Assembly (NCBI RefSeq): GCF_022682495.2
Contig: NC_071388.1
Span: 82,399,073 to 82,463,072 of the forward strand
Length of the DNA: 64,000 nucleotides
Direction: 5' to 3'
DNA from: Desmodus rotundus
Taxonomy: Eukaryota > Chordata > Mammalia > Chiroptera > Phyllostomidae
The notes under the pieces were generated by a model that saw only the letters and a list, made by a program, of their open reading frames with translations, was not told the origin of the DNA and searched no databases. Both the position numbers and the translations under genes were made by a program. Each line of letters opens with the position of its first letter. Position 1 is the first letter of the stretch. Shown piece after piece: positions 22,286 through 34,287 of the stretch.

Positions 22286-24094
22286 AAATGTCATTCTGTG
22301 GATGCACTTAACCTCATCCGCTTTACTGAAGGGACCTTCATTTCAAGTACTTGGTTATGGCACTATCTCCATTTTTCACAAAATATACAGATGATCAGAA
22401 TACTATATTGTCATTTGCAAGGTCTCTGTTTATGCTTTGCTTGGAGAGTTATTGTAAATTGGCTCAAACCTTATGGCATCTTTGTCCATTCACTCTTCAG
22501 TGATAAAACTGACAAGCAGATTCCCATTTGCTGGCACATCTTTCTTAACATCATGTTCCTAACTCCTTAGAAATCTGACAATTCTCCTTCTCCAAGAAAA
22601 ATCACTGAGTAAAAACCTTGTTACAGTTTTTAAAAGTTGCACAGTTGGAATATTTTAAGGCAAGATGTTAGAGTTTAAGCAACATTTTTTTCAGAAGTGA
22701 TCATTTTCCAACAAATCTGTTACTGTTTGCAGGAACATATTAGTGTAATTAGTGTGATTATGTGAATGTATCAAGACATAGGGAGGAAATAAGCAGAGAA
22801 AACAATATTGCTTTAATTACTGGAAAAGAAAAATATAATTATGTTAACATCTGCAGAGTATGTTAACACATATAAAACAATATCAACAATGTATAAACAT
22901 GTATATTTATGTATATATATTACTAAATATGTATTATCTCTATGATATATTTATATATCAATTATATAGCTATAAACTATATAAAATTATAAATCAAAAG
23001 TATGTATATGTGCAAACAATGTTTTGTTTATAATTGCATATAGTTTACAATTGTACCACTAATAGGCGGTGTGTAGAAATTTTGCACACACACACTCATA
23101 TATATAAGCAGCAGGGCCGATACTCCTTAGGCTAACACACACGCGGAACACTTCCTGTTGTATTTAACAATGTTTCTAACTTCACTAACCTTAATCAGTT
23201 ACTTTTCATAATTACCAAGCCTATACCTTGATATCTTAAATTTTTATTTGGAATTTTCTTTCAAATATGTTAGATCATTTTATGTGCAGATGAAATCCTA
23301 AAGTCCTTCTAAGAAAAATGGTTAAGGTGCTTGCATTTTCAAAAAAGTAGTGTGGAACTATAAAGTATTATAATGCTAAAGATCAAGATGAACTAAGACC
23401 ACACAAGTTTCTTCTCAATGCTTCTATAACCAGAGTAGAAATTGTGAAAGCATTGGATAGTGTAAAAATATCTTTTTAAAATGAAAGAAATAATTATAAA
23501 ACAAAATGTCAATGTAAAAATATCTGCCATTCTCTATGTTTTTGAAGCAAAATAGAACATTTTAGGAGGGAAATTGTGACACTAAGGATTTGCTATCATG
23601 CTTAGCTATTAACTTTTCATTATAATTCATTCTCTTACAGAAATTAAACCTGAAAGTGGGAAACAGAAACAATCTTTTCTTTTCCGCTGCTATCATTGTC
23701 AATCTAGCTCTTTCTCTGCTTCAGTGAACCTAAATTACTGAAGTAATATAATGGGAAGGGTAATTCAGTATTGTGAACAACTGTATTGCAATGCAAATGG
23801 CCTCACGTTTGAGAGGGCCTTTCCAGGCCCCTGGAAGTGTCCTTTGATTAATACTTGGCTGGCATCTCAGAGCCCCCATCACAATCTTCTACTTGTTACA
23901 ATCTGAAGTTATCTTTCTAACTTGAAAATATGCAAAATTTAGTTCCTTACTATTATGCTGTTTAAGGGATTCACTTGAACTGTTTGACTCACCAGGATTG
24001 TTTAGTTGATCATAAAGCAAGAAAAGTTGGATGCTGCTGTGTGATGGAAAATGTAACTTTGGAGTTATATTAAGGCTACATTCTTTTTTTTCTT
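22286..24094. other. Unassigned DNA with AT-rich low complexity
   Basis: From about 22890 to 23000 the sequence is nearly pure AT with TATATA-like runs; a (CA)n-like run is near 23084-23095. No repeat family is named. The 90-codon frame at 22298-22570 shows no recognisable domain. Confidence 0.5.
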
Positions 24095-24455
24095 TTTTTA
24101 AATTGTTGTTCAAGTACAGTTTTCTGCCTTTTCCCCCCACCTTAGCCCAATACCCCAGCCCTCCCCACCTCCCTCCCCTGTTTCCACCTCCCTCCCCATT
24201 ATTGTCCATGTGTCCTTTATAATTGTTCCTGGAAGCCCTTCACCCTTTTCCCTGAAATTCCCTCCCCTCTACCCTCTGGTCACTGTCAGCCTGTTATCAA
24301 TTTCAGTGTCTTTGGTTATATTTTGCTTATTCATTTGTTTTATTGATTAGGTTCCTGTGAAAGGTGAGATCATATGGTATTTATCTTTCACTGCCTGGCT
24401 TATTTTGCTTAGCATAATGCTCTCCAGTTCCATCCATGTTTGACCAACCATATGA
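24095..24455 (-). mobile_element. Young 5'-truncated L1 3' end, minus strand
   Basis: A T-rich tail (reverse poly(A)) at 24084-24103 is followed by 'attgttgttcaagtacagtt' and a C-rich 3' UTR. It ends with 'ttattttgcttagcataatg' and 'ctccagttccatccatgttt', the reverse complement of the L1 ORF2 end. Low divergence of the tail suggests a fairly recent bat L1. The related plus-strand tail at 62604 shares this 3' end. Confidence 0.85.
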
Positions 24456-24539
24456 AGCTCAGAAATTCTTTCTTACCCTGGTAATTTTGTTGATGGTGAA
24501 TATACAGAGTGTGTTGAAAAGAAATTGCCTTTCATCAAC

Positions 24540-24730
24540 TGGAGAGTTTCTGTCTCTCTGTCTCCTATAATCTCTGCCTTTTTCTTCATTTTTTTCCCAA
24601 AATTTCCTCTCTCATCTACAATTTTCTTTTTCTTCTCCTTTCTTCTCCTTTCTTCTCTATTTCTCTCTTCTTCATATTCTCTTGTCTTCCATTTTGTTCC
24701 TTTGTTCAAATTATCCTCAAATTTCTTTAG
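24540..24730. repeat. Polypyrimidine (TC/TTC-rich) low-complexity tract
   Basis: Long T/C-only runs including repeated 'ttctcctttcttctccttt'. The 152-codon frame on the opposite strand (24473-24931) is a Lys/Glu-rich artefact of this composition. Confidence 0.85.
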
Positions 24731-26092
24731 TAATTCACGAAAATAAAGTGGTGATTGATGTGACTCAAGGTTCACTACAATAAGAAATAAAAATGAACAG
24801 TGACAAAGAAGAATGGTGAGAGGGGAAGGAAAGCAATGCAAGGACAGGTTTGTTATAAGCAAGAAGAGCAGCAACACAGCAAAGGTGAAAAAATTAAATG
24901 ATGGAAAGAGTACAAGGGGTTTGCCAGACACTGTAACATGAGTGTTGGCTTAAACTAATGAGAGGTAAGGGATTGTGAATATACTATACATTTGAATGTT
25001 ACAACAAACTTACATGTGTCTTTCTGTTGAAAAAAGGACAGCACTTAACGTATACCATGGGTGTGGTAGTGTTTCTGTGGCTACTGTATTGATTCTAAAA
25101 TTAACCTGGTCTTACAGCTTGAATTTCTGTTGGATTCTGTTGGCTATAACAGAAAGCGTAGCCAATGCTTTCTGTTGGCTATAATATAGAGACACAAAGA
25201 GGAATCATTAAAAAGAGTTCAACAGTGTTAAGATAAATGAATGAATAAAAATGAATCTGAACATTCTTTTCCACCAATAAAAATGTTCATAACTGTGAAA
25301 GGCACAAGGTAAAATACGACCTGTTTGAGATGACTCTGGACTGGGTAGTCAGGTTAAAGAAACGGCTTATACAACTTGAAATGCAGATGCTAAGAATTAG
25401 CATTCATAACTTTGACTATTCACTATAGTGACTATCTCAATTGGATTATGTAAATGCTTTATACTTTTTCTTTTAATTCTATAATTTCTTGTTGCTTAAA
25501 CTAGCTTTGTGTAAGATTAGTTACTTAACTCAAATATGATATGAATTAAAGGCTTGGAGAGTTTATAAAAGATGAAATCAATGTTTGGAGGGTTTTAAGA
25601 CTTAAATAATTTAGTGAAATTTCTTTATGGTTTTGTAAATATTAAGGATTTTCACATGAACCTAATAAAGAGCAATAAATAAAATAAATGAGTCAGAGGA
25701 GGTGGGAAAGGAATAGTGGATAGAAAAATTTAAATACTGTGAGAGAAATTACAGAAAAAGTAAAGATTGCTTTTGAGAGCCCTTCAATCATCACATTTTG
25801 TTTTGACTTTTCAAGAGGTTATTTCAAAACTTTATATAAAATACATTTTATTTATTTATTCATCAGCCATAATGTGAAAATAATGTTTTTTTAAATTTAC
25901 TCTCCAATGTGAAAATAATGTTTTTACTCTTATTGTATCTACTCTCTTTCATTCAAAATGTGATCATATATATTTCTTTTAGTTTTTCTATTATATTAGT
26001 ACTATTGATTGTCATTATTATTTTCATCAATTTTATAATATCTTGTGATTTTTGATGTTGAGGCTATATTCTGCTAGTGAAAACACAAAATA
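24731..26092. other. Unassigned DNA with short local duplications
   Basis: 'tctgttggctataa' appears twice near 25134-25185, and 'aatgtgaaaataatgttttt' twice near 25870-25925. The latter is a ~37-bp-spaced tandem duplication. No gene is supported. Confidence 0.5.
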
Positions 26093-27159
26093 CAGGATGG
26101 GGGAAAAGTGGGTTTGTTGCTAGTGATGTGGGCTTTTGTTTCTTGAATTCAGCAAAGAAAGAATCCAGACCCAAGAACTCCAGTGCAAGAAGTTTATTTA
26201 GCAAGTAAAGTGGGAGTACACTTGAAGAGTAGTTTTGTACAGTCTGCTCAGCGAGCTGTCTTGGCCTTTTTAGAAAGAAAGTCTCAGAAGCGGAAGAAAT
26301 TAGGGAGCTGGACTGCGTGGACTCAGAAATAAGTTACCGAGGCAAAAGAAAACACCTTAGAGACAGGTTCAGGGGTTAGCCTAGGATGAGTTGCCACTGC
26401 CCACTGCTCCTCTGGTTGCAACTCTCTTGGGGAAACTGGCAGTTTAGGAGAAATAAAGCAAAATACATGCCCACAGAAGGAATGTGTGGGTATGCTCTAG
26501 AGAGAGACCATACACTGGGTTCTTTGTCTCAAGAGTTTTTATCTGGTTTCTAAAAGCAAGAATTTTAGGGGAGGTGTTAGAGGAGGACCTCAATAGAATA
26601 TTAATCAGCTTTCCAGAAATGCCCTTTATTATACTGATTCATCAAAATGAGCATATAAGATCAGGGTTGTGGTCTCTACCAATTGGTGAGTGCTAAGGCA
26701 GGGGGTCATTAGTCATTGCTTCTGGTCCTGATGTCACTATGGTGTTTAGTTTTGGTGCTTTTCTGGGCCTGGAGCTGAAACACAACTGAGTCCTAAATGC
26801 TGTCTCTAATTTGACCAGAACTCTTTCTCTGTGGTGAAAACACCTGAAGATTTTCCTGTTTGATACTGGTCAGAACCTCACTGTCCTGAGGGCTTACATG
26901 TAAGGAAGTGGTCATGAAAGGGAGAAGGAGGCAGGAATGCCAGGGTGCTGAAGGAGCCCAGTTTGAATCAACTATCTGTCTCAGTTTCCCCATTATGGTC
27001 ACCAAGAAATTTTCTTGGCTTCTTACTCCTCTTACTATTGTACCTCATGTTTACAGTTATGAGCATGCAAAACACAGAATTTATTCTTACCTTATTATTT
27101 ATTAATTGTTGTACTATTTTCCATATGAACAACTATAAACCTACTTTTGTCCCACTCCG
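26093..27159 (+). mobile_element. Palindromic mariner-type MITE split by a solo LTR
   Basis: The left arm is 26093-26114 ('caggatgggggaaaagtggg'). The rest is 27048-27159, ending 'cctacttttgtcccactccg'. Both outer ends keep the TA target (26091-26092, 27160-27161). Removing the LTR leaves a MITE of about 134 bp, the size of the intact copy at 53798. The LTR must therefore have landed inside an already present MITE. Confidence 0.85.
26115..27047 (-). mobile_element. Solo LTR inserted in a MITE, minus strand
   Basis: Runs tgttgctagtg...ttgtacctca, TG...CA on both strands. The minus strand carries AATAAA at 26193-26198, about 78 bp before its end, which fits the R-U5 boundary. The flanks ggtt (26111-26114) and tgtt (27048-27051) fit a 4-bp target duplication with one later change, typical of class I (gammaretrovirus-like) ERVs. 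No gag, pol or env adjoins it. Short frames inside are not genes. It is not the same family as the LTR at 21479. Confidence 0.78.
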
Positions 27160-27208
27160 TATATTCTATTTGACCATGTTCTTTCTAGCCCTTAGACCTC
27201 AAAATGAC

Positions 27209-27392
27209 TTAAGTAGGGGTGTCCAAACTTTTGGTGTCTCTACACCACACTGGAAGAAGAAGAGTTGTCTTGGGCCACACATTAAATACATTGCAACACA
27301 TAATAACAAAAAAACTCTCCTAATGTTTTAAGTAAATATAAGATTTTGTGTTGGACCGCATTCACAGCCATTCTGGGCTACATGTAACCCCT
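27209..27392 (+). mobile_element. Possible hAT-type MITE
   Basis: 'aggggtgtccaaacttttgg' at one end and 'gctacatgtaacccctg' at the other form imperfect inverted ends. The interior ('gtcttgggccacacattaaa', 'gtgttggaccgcattcacag') follows a known mammalian interspersed DNA-element pattern I cannot name with certainty. Target duplications are not clear. Confidence 0.5.
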
Positions 27393-27470
27393 GATAAAGT
27401 CTTAAAATTCTTTATTTTCATTAATGTGTGAAGATTATAATTTGTTTGCAAAAAGTCTTTTGTTAACTGC

Positions 27471-27840
27471 ATTTTGTTCACCCCCCAAATACATATGTTG
27501 AAACCCTAACCCTCACACTTCAGAATGTGATGCTATTTGGAAACAGACTTTTAAAGAGGTAATTATTTTTAAACAAAGCCATGATAATGAGCCTTTATCC
27601 AATCTTAGTAGTGCCCTTAGAAGATGAAATTTAGACCCATGAAGAGACCCAGGGGTGTGTGTGCACAGAGGGAAGACCACGTGAGGACACAGCAAGGAGG
27701 TGGCCACCTGCAAGCCAAGGAAGGAAGCCTCGGAAGAAACCACACCTGTCAACATCGTGATTTGGATATCCAAAATCCAAAACCGAGAAGGTAAATTTCT
27801 GTTGGGGTATTTTCTTAATGACAGCCATAGCAAAATAATA
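27471..27840 (+). mobile_element. MaLR-like LTR (ERVL-MaLR)
   Basis: Motif order fits MaLR LTRs: 'ccccccaaatacatatgttg', 'aaccctaaccctcacacttc', 'tgaggacacagcaaggaggt', 'aagccaaggaaggaagcctc', then 'gtaaatttctgttggggtat' at the polyadenylation region. It is diverged and partly deleted at the 3' end. No internal region adjoins it. Frames on its minus strand are chance openings. Confidence 0.75.
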
Positions 27841-28516
27841 TGTGGTTTAAATTGATTAAAATTGCCACTAAATAGAGCATTTTAATGAGATCAAGGGAAA
27901 TAATTGTCATACTTTCAAGTATATTATGTATTTTGTCTGAAGTATTTACTTATATATTTATTTTGCATTACTTGTCATTGGTACATCCTCAACATTTTAG
28001 AACTCTTAATTAAACACACTAGAAATTCTATTTACTCCTTAATCTCCCAAGACACTTCTCTTCCCAGACCATGCCTTCCTGCTCTGTGCACGTTGCTCTC
28101 TAGGCCTGTTGGAGAGCTCTCATCGTGGACACAGCATTCCCGCCATCTGCACTGTGTGCATCATTCCCCAAGCCCACGTCTTCCTCCTCCTTTATTTCTA
28201 AGTTTGCTTTATTGGAATAATTCTTCAAAGAATTTTCAAGTAAAGATTTATGGCAAGTGAATTTTTATTATTTACATATTATTATCATGTTATTGGCATG
28301 ATTATATCCTTAAACTAAATTAAATCTTAATTTAACACCCTTTTCTATGGTACACTGTTACTGGGATCTCATAGAATTTTAGAGCCAAAAAGAATCTAGA
28401 GGATGCAGATGCTTGAAAGAGGATTAATCTTGAGTCTGAAAGCATAGCTCACCAAGTCTCACGTGATAGACACATAACATCTACATACTTGAAGTCTATA
28501 AATATATTCTTGAGTA
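27841..28516. other. Unassigned DNA
   Basis: The 118-codon frame at 27904-28260 has a hydrophobic N-terminal part, but codon use and homology give no support. No repeat was named. Confidence 0.45.
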
Positions 28517-28578
28517 TATATATATATATACACTCAAATAAATAAATATTTATGTGTGTGTGTGTATATATATATATA
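28517..28578. repeat. Compound (TA)n/(TG)n microsatellite
   Basis: Runs of TATATA, AAATAAATA and TGTGTG, then TATATA again. It ends exactly where the truncated mariner copy begins, so it may mark the break in that element. Confidence 0.85.
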
Positions 28579-28928
28579 AATCACCCAGGTGAATCAGCCC
28601 ACCTAGAGCCCAGATTTGGCACCCTGTGACTTCTGGCTTTTCCCAAAACTAAAATCACCTTTGAAAAGGAATAGATTTCAGGCTGTCGATGAGATTCAGG
28701 AAAATATGACAGAGTGGCTGATGTTGAGTCCAACAGTGGATTTTGCAGAGTGTATTGAATAGCGGAAGAGACTCTGGGAGAACTGTGTGAGGTCTCAAGG
28801 TGCCTACTTTGAAGGGGACTGAGGCATCATTGTTCTATGTACAGTGTTTCTTGTGTCTTGCATTTTCTTTAATAAATGTCTCTATTTTTCATACTGCAAG
28901 GCTGGAAACTTTCTGGACAGACATCGTG
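28579..28928 (+). mobile_element. Mariner family A, copy 3, 5'-truncated
   Basis: Only the 3' half is present: 'atcacccaggtgaatcagcc' onwards matches copies 1 and 2. Unlike them it keeps about 45-50 bp near 28718-28768 that encode the end of the transposase. The frame reads ...VDFAECIE, a stop, then RKRLWENCVRSQGAYFEGD and a terminal stop (about 28801-28821 for the last residues). This shows what the other copies lost. The right end 'gaaactttctggacagacat' matches the family terminus. It is inactive. Confidence 0.85.
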
Positions 28929-29589
28929 TGCATGCACAGTGAGTGTATGTGTGTTATATTGGTTTATACTTGAGTAGTGAAAATGTGAGACGTGAGGAAT
29001 TATAAGAGGAAGCGAAATATGATGAGTAAAGAAATTATAGAGCGATGACATATTTTTGTCCTCTTTTAATGTTGTTTTCAATTTTATTTATGGCAATGGA
29101 AAGGTAATCCTTTTTTCTAGCCAGAACTTCTATAGCTGCATTTAAAGTGGTAAGTACTTGTTTCTAGGGCAAATGAAACCTATACAGGTTAAAATTGAAC
29201 ACAACTGAGAATAAAAGAAAGACTACATTCTGAAATAAAATTTTGATCACATTTACTTTCTTCAAATCATAATGATTAAAATAGTAAATACCCAAACTAA
29301 ATTATTTCTCCCATTGTACAATTCTTGTAATAAAACCTTGGCCATGGTGGAGTTGAGAGAAAATCATGCCAGCAGCTTACACATCCAGCATTCATTATTG
29401 ATTGGTATCCATCTATTTTTGTGTCTTAAAAATGTCAATATTTTTTATATTAAATAAGCTGGGTTATTTTTGTTGATATTGTTTTGGCTAAGAGCATTAA
29501 AATATCTTATAGTGAGAAGTACTTTGAATCATTAAAAATATTACTATTCTGGTAGATTTTCTGGCTCCCTAGCACTATGGCAGTGTAGT
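28929..29589. other. Unassigned AT-rich DNA
   Basis: No gene or repeat family recognised. Confidence 0.5.
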
Positions 29590-29594
29590 GAAAT

Positions 29595-29705
29595 AAAGAT
29601 GTTAGAGCAAGACCAAGCTGCACATGGATGCCAGTCAACACTGATTAGTTCTGCTGACCTTGGGCAAAGCTTCTAAACTCTTTCAGGGCTCCTGAAAGAG
29701 TTTTT
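29595..29705 (+). mobile_element. MIR SINE fragment
   Basis: 'ctgctgaccttgggcaaagc' followed by 'ttctaaactctttcagggct' fits the conserved core of MIR, preceded by an 'agagcaagaccaagctgcac' block. Strongly diverged. Confidence 0.6.
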
Positions 29706-30776
29706 TCACCTGAATACGTCGGAGTTTATCATGCTAAATCCATGCACATTTTAGGTAGTATGCATAATCACTATTACTACTATACTTTTTTGTTGGATTA
29801 GATCATTTTTACTTTTCTCTCTAAGTCTATAACATTTTATAATTTTCTTAAAGATAGTGCCAAGATTTCTTACTGTTAATATGTCTTAGGTAGACACAAC
29901 TAATATATAACTTATTAAAATGGGCTCTCAGCATATAACCTTACTCTTCAATGTAGAATATGTAATGTTGCTTAATGACCAGGGTGTTTGTGCTTCTTTT
30001 AGACTGAATGATCCTTCATTACAATAAAATATTCCAGTGTTTCACAATCTGTGTTTTATGAATTACACTACACACACTTTGTGTCAATTATAGGCCACAG
30101 AACAAAAGGTAACACTTCAGCCTTCAGGCTGAATCATTTATTTGGAGCTCACTGATATGATCTTAACTCAATTTGAAGTCTCTCCCCACCCACAGTTTGT
30201 GGAGGAAGACATGCAAACATTTTTCTTGGAGTGTCTCAAGTATGTATCAACATGACAAGTATTTTCAGGAGGTAGAAAAAGATATATAATAATCTTTCTC
30301 TCTCACAGAAAAAAGAGATAATCATAGCAGTATTTATAATATCTTTTTTATCCCAAAGAGCCACCAAGCACTTTAGAAATGTTAATGATGACTTGGTTCT
30401 GTGGTATTCACATCTCCTGTCATGGAAACAGATTCATGTTTAACAGTGCAAGGGGGTGGCAAACCTGCAGAAAGCTCTGCTGGATTTATGATCGTAAGGC
30501 TGAAAGGGGAGTACTGCTTATTCCAAACTGCCCATGCTACAATGTGTATCTATCACAGAATCAAAGGCGTGGAATTCATGCATATGCAAAATGTGATGGA
30601 TAGCATAGCATTCACCTGCTTTCAGATAGAAGTATTGATGAGGCATCCCAGGATGCTCTGCCCACACAATCACTAATGGAGACAACATTATGCTTGTAAT
30701 AGGAGCATTAACAATCACTTAAAAACATTTAATGTGTTCATGTGAAATACCATTATCTTGCTTCTTCTATTTAAAC
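29706..30776. other. Unassigned DNA
   Basis: Overlapping short frames at 30379-30718 on both strands show no domain. Nothing recognised. Confidence 0.5.
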
Positions 30777-30788
30777 AATGTTGGATGT

Positions 30789-30998
30789 GCCCCAGTTGGT
30801 GTAGCTCAGTGGATTGAGCATGGGCTGTGAAGCAAAGGGATGCTGGTTCAATTCCCAGTCGGAGGACATGCCTTGGTTGTGGGCCAGGTCCCCAGTAGGG
30901 GGCACATGAGAGGCAGTCATACATTGATGTTTCTGTCCCTCTTTTTCTCCCTCCTTTACCCTTTGTCTAAAAATAAAATAAATAAAGTATTTTTTTTA
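30789..30998 (+). mobile_element. VES-type SINE (bat)
   Basis: Forward copy: head 'gccccagttggtgtagctca', B-box-like 'ggttcaattcccagtc', body 'ccccagtagggggcacatga', CT-rich part, then an (AAATA)n tail. The 12-nt direct repeat aatgttggatgt flanks it at 30777-30788 and 30999-31010. It is full length, and A- and B-box-like words suggest an original Pol III promoter. Confidence 0.94.
30890..30905 (+). promoter_or_regulatory. CTCF-like core motif inside VES SINE
   Basis: ccccagtagggggcac fits the CTCF core CCAsyAGrkGGC, and is a forward-orientation copy. Occupancy is unknown. Confidence 0.4.
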
Positions 30999-31010
30999 AA
31001 TGTTGGATGT

Positions 31011-31399
31011 TCAGACCCGATGTTAATATAACTATAGGCTATGTACAAGTGTAAATATTATTTTCAATATTGATATATTCACATTGCTGAGTTCCCTCAT
31101 ATACGGTAAATGACTGACTTGAACAATTATGACATGTAATTCTACAATGATGGATGACATTACTTGCACAGTTACAAACAAATGTTGAGATTCTATATAT
31201 ACACATGTAGGTACACGCATAGTCATGTACATATGTATATTTAGTATATATTAGATAACTTCACCATGCCTTTTTATAACATGTGCTATTAGTCACCTTA
31301 TAATTACTAATAGTTAAAAATTAAAAGTAAAAGTCTATGTCGAAATACATTCCAGCTTTTTCATTCTATCATTATATGCTAGTATAATAAAATTCATGG
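31011..31399. other. Unassigned AT-rich DNA
   Basis: No repeat or gene recognised. Confidence 0.5.
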
Positions 31400-31710
31400 C
31401 CGAATTTTATTTATTCATGTATTTATTCATTCAGCAATTTTTTAAAAATTACTAGACCTTAATCTAGGCCTTAGGTATTTTAAGAGAAATGTCATTCATT
31501 TCTTGTCTTCAGAAAGATCATTCTCTTCTGGGAGAGAAAAATTGAATGTCAGTAAATAGAACGGTATAAGAACGCTGACCAGACGGCCCATAACTCTGTC
31601 AAAGCTGCGGCAGAGGTGATTATGCAGCGGAGGTAGCATTTTGATATGGTCTTAAAGACTGAGCAGGAGACACCCGCCAAAGTGAGCATTCCTGTCAGGG
31701 TTCTAATTAC
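31400..31710 (+). repeat. Possible ancient MIR/L2-class repeat
   Basis: 'tatttattcattcagcaatt' followed by 'ctagaccttaatctaggcct' resembles the start of a common old repeat. Downstream, 'gaggtagcattttgatatgg' and 'caaagtgagcattcctgtca' fit its later part. Similar to the block at 17625-17940. Assignment is weak. Confidence 0.4.
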
Positions 31711-32490
31711 AAAATTAAAACACATTTTTTTGGCACTGACTGCCATAACAAGATAGCCCCAGTGGCATCAAGTTCAAGTGAGTGAAACATAATGTTCCAA
31801 CATAATGTAAGCCAAGCAACCTGAGGTACACTGCCCCCCTCCCATACTCACACATACCTGGTTAGAATTAGACTTAAAATGGGCTTTTTAACACAGAATG
31901 CCATACTTCAGATGTACAACACCTCCCCCTGCCACATACCCTCTAGGTACCACTTACTATCATACCCATAATCCATTTTAACTTGTATATGTAACCCTCT
32001 TTTTCCTGCCTCTTGTCCTAATCTGCTAATGCAAAATCCCCAAGAGGCATCCCCAAGAGGGTGCTTCCATACCCTCAGGTTTAATAGGTTACCATGAGAT
32101 AGCCTTCTTTCCTCTTGTCTGTTCTTCTTTCCTCTGGGTACTGATATATGCTGTTTCTTTTAGGCAAGAGTGTACGTTGCCCAGACCCCAAAACTCTGTG
32201 TGCCTGAAATGGCAACAACTATCAGATCTGCCAGGTTTCCACAGGCAACTTTATTCCACGTGACTGGCAACACACATGAACCCTCTTGGTTCTAAAATTG
32301 CTTGATGATTTATTGAGGTCAGAGAGAAGAATTAAACTCATTATGAACAGTTTGTTTTCCTGTATGTTCAGCTCACTTCCAGAAAGCTCTTTCATCCCTC
32401 AGGTCAACAGATTATTGTCAGGCCATAAACTAACCAGGTATAACCATGCAGGACTGAAATAGCCAAGTGCAACAGAAACAAACACTAGAT
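31711..32490. other. Unclassified segment, possibly an old LTR
   Basis: More C-rich than its surroundings, with a small local duplication 'catccccaagagg' (32047-32071). It reads like decayed retroviral DNA, but no LTR ends or polyadenylation site can be fixed. No gene is supported. Confidence 0.35.
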
Positions 32491-32994
32491 TGATGTTAGG
32501 TTGAATTGTGCTCTCCACCGCCCCCCTGCAAAAAAAAGCTATGTTGAAATCTGAACCTCTAGTTCTTCAATGTGTGATCTTACTTGGAAATAGAATGTTC
32601 GCAGAGGTAACCGATCTAAAATGAGGTCATTAGGACGGACCGTCATTAAATGTGTCTTCTGTCTTTATAAAGCGAAGAATTTTGTACAAAGAGAAAGATG
32701 CGCACAGAGTGAGGATGATATGTAGATGTACAGGGAGTCCGCCCTGCGAAGATGAAGACAAAGATGGCAGCCATGCGTCTACAGCCAAAGACTGCCAGCA
32801 AGCCGCCAGAAGGTAGGGGGGCGGCATGGAACGGATCTTTCCTCCTGTCCTTAGAAGAAACCCACCCTGTGGACTTCTTGGTTTTGGAATCTTAGCCTCC
32901 AGACCTGTGAGACAATACATTTCTTTTTTTTTTTTTTAAGCCACCCAGTTTGTGGCAATTTGTTGCAGCAGCCTAATTACTAGCAAACTCGTAC
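32491..32994 (+). mobile_element. MaLR-like LTR (ERVL-MaLR)
   Basis: Ordered motifs: 'ttgaattgtgctctccaccg', 'cagagtgaggatgatatgta', 'cttagcctccagacctgtga', 'gacaatacatttc', a T16 run at about 32922-32938, and 'aagccacccagtttgtggca' near the end. These are diagnostic of MaLR LTR 3' regions. Length of about 504 bp is normal. The T-run is an expanded simple repeat. It is a solo LTR with no internal sequence. Confidence 0.78.
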
Positions 32995-34287
32995 AGTAGA
33001 CGACGACCAATTCCACTTACCTTCTTCAACAGGGTTTACTGCCTCACATTATGAAAATAAATGTCTGCCTCCCTCCCCACTAGATGTAAGATTTAGAGGT
33101 GGTGGGTAGTGCGTCTTATACATTTATGTTTCTTTGCAGCTCTAGCCTATTGCTTTCCATACTGCAGGAAAGAAATTAGTTTTTACTAAATATATTTTAA
33201 AATGGACGGAAAAGAGGATAAATTGATGTAAACTGTCATGGAAAAACAAAATTATTTGCTTCATTTTGTTTAATATATACCCACATATAAACACATTTTC
33301 TCAAAATCATTAGTATTTATGACTATGAACTTTCAATGAAAGCAGATATATTTTTTAGAAATACCCTAATGGCTGTGTATTTGTAATTTTATGAGACCTT
33401 GTTTACTTCATGAATATTAATTATGGTTTTAATCCCACTCTATATTTATGCAACTGAAAATACAATGTTGATTATTACATTATTTTGTATTACATCATAA
33501 TACATTTTTAGCAACAATGAACCTAGCTTGATTTAGAATACCTTAATACAAGCAGGACCACAAATTAATTTGAAGGTTAGTAGTAAAATATATCAAAACC
33601 ACAATGCTACAGACTAATAGGCCCTTCTGTACTATGGATTATCTGTATTATTATTACTGAGACTTCTATTAGCTCTATTGTAAGCATGCTAATTTGACTG
33701 AAAAATTGTCTTAATACTAATGCATCACCTAGTATGTTAAAGGAATGACATGTCATACTGATACAGGGCCATTGTAAATAATAAAGATGGCTATAAATGA
33801 TTTTTTATAGGAAGTCTGAGGTGACTTAGAAAACTATTGTTTCTCACATAAGAAGTAAAAACAGTACTGATGGTGTTTATATAAGCACATGCTTTGACCA
33901 TACTCATATTGAAAAAATAAAAACCAAAATTATTAGAAATATATAATTATACATCTTGAAAAAGATTTTAGAGAAAGTCAATTTAAAAATTAATCTTAAA
34001 GAGTTAATTTATCAGGGTGATTTGACTAAATTTTTAATTTTAACTATGTATTTGATGTTATGTAGACACAAAGAAATGGAAATATATATGGTGGTGGGAA
34101 GAAATAGAGGATAAATACTCTGCAGAGCTAATTTTTTCTGTATGATCCTGGTTTCATTTTTTAGTACTAGGTCAAGTGTTCAGTTATATTCCTTGAATTT
34201 GAAATTGAAAGTGAACAATAGCTGAAATAATGGCCTAAATTCATCTTGGGAAATCTTTAGACCACAAATCAAATCAATTATTTTTCT
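32995..34287. other. Unassigned AT-rich DNA
   Basis: No recognised repeat or credible gene. Confidence 0.5.

Noticed and set aside
24473..24931. 152-codon open frame, minus strand
   Set aside because: It is the reverse reading of a polypyrimidine tract; the Lys/Glu-rich product reflects composition and has no domain.
26945..27331. 128-codon open frame, plus strand
   Set aside because: It runs from LTR into MITE and a further repeat, so it is a chance join of transposon pieces.
27904..28260. 118-codon frame with a hydrophobic start
   Set aside because: No family resemblance, splice context or codon bias; length is within chance for AT-rich DNA.
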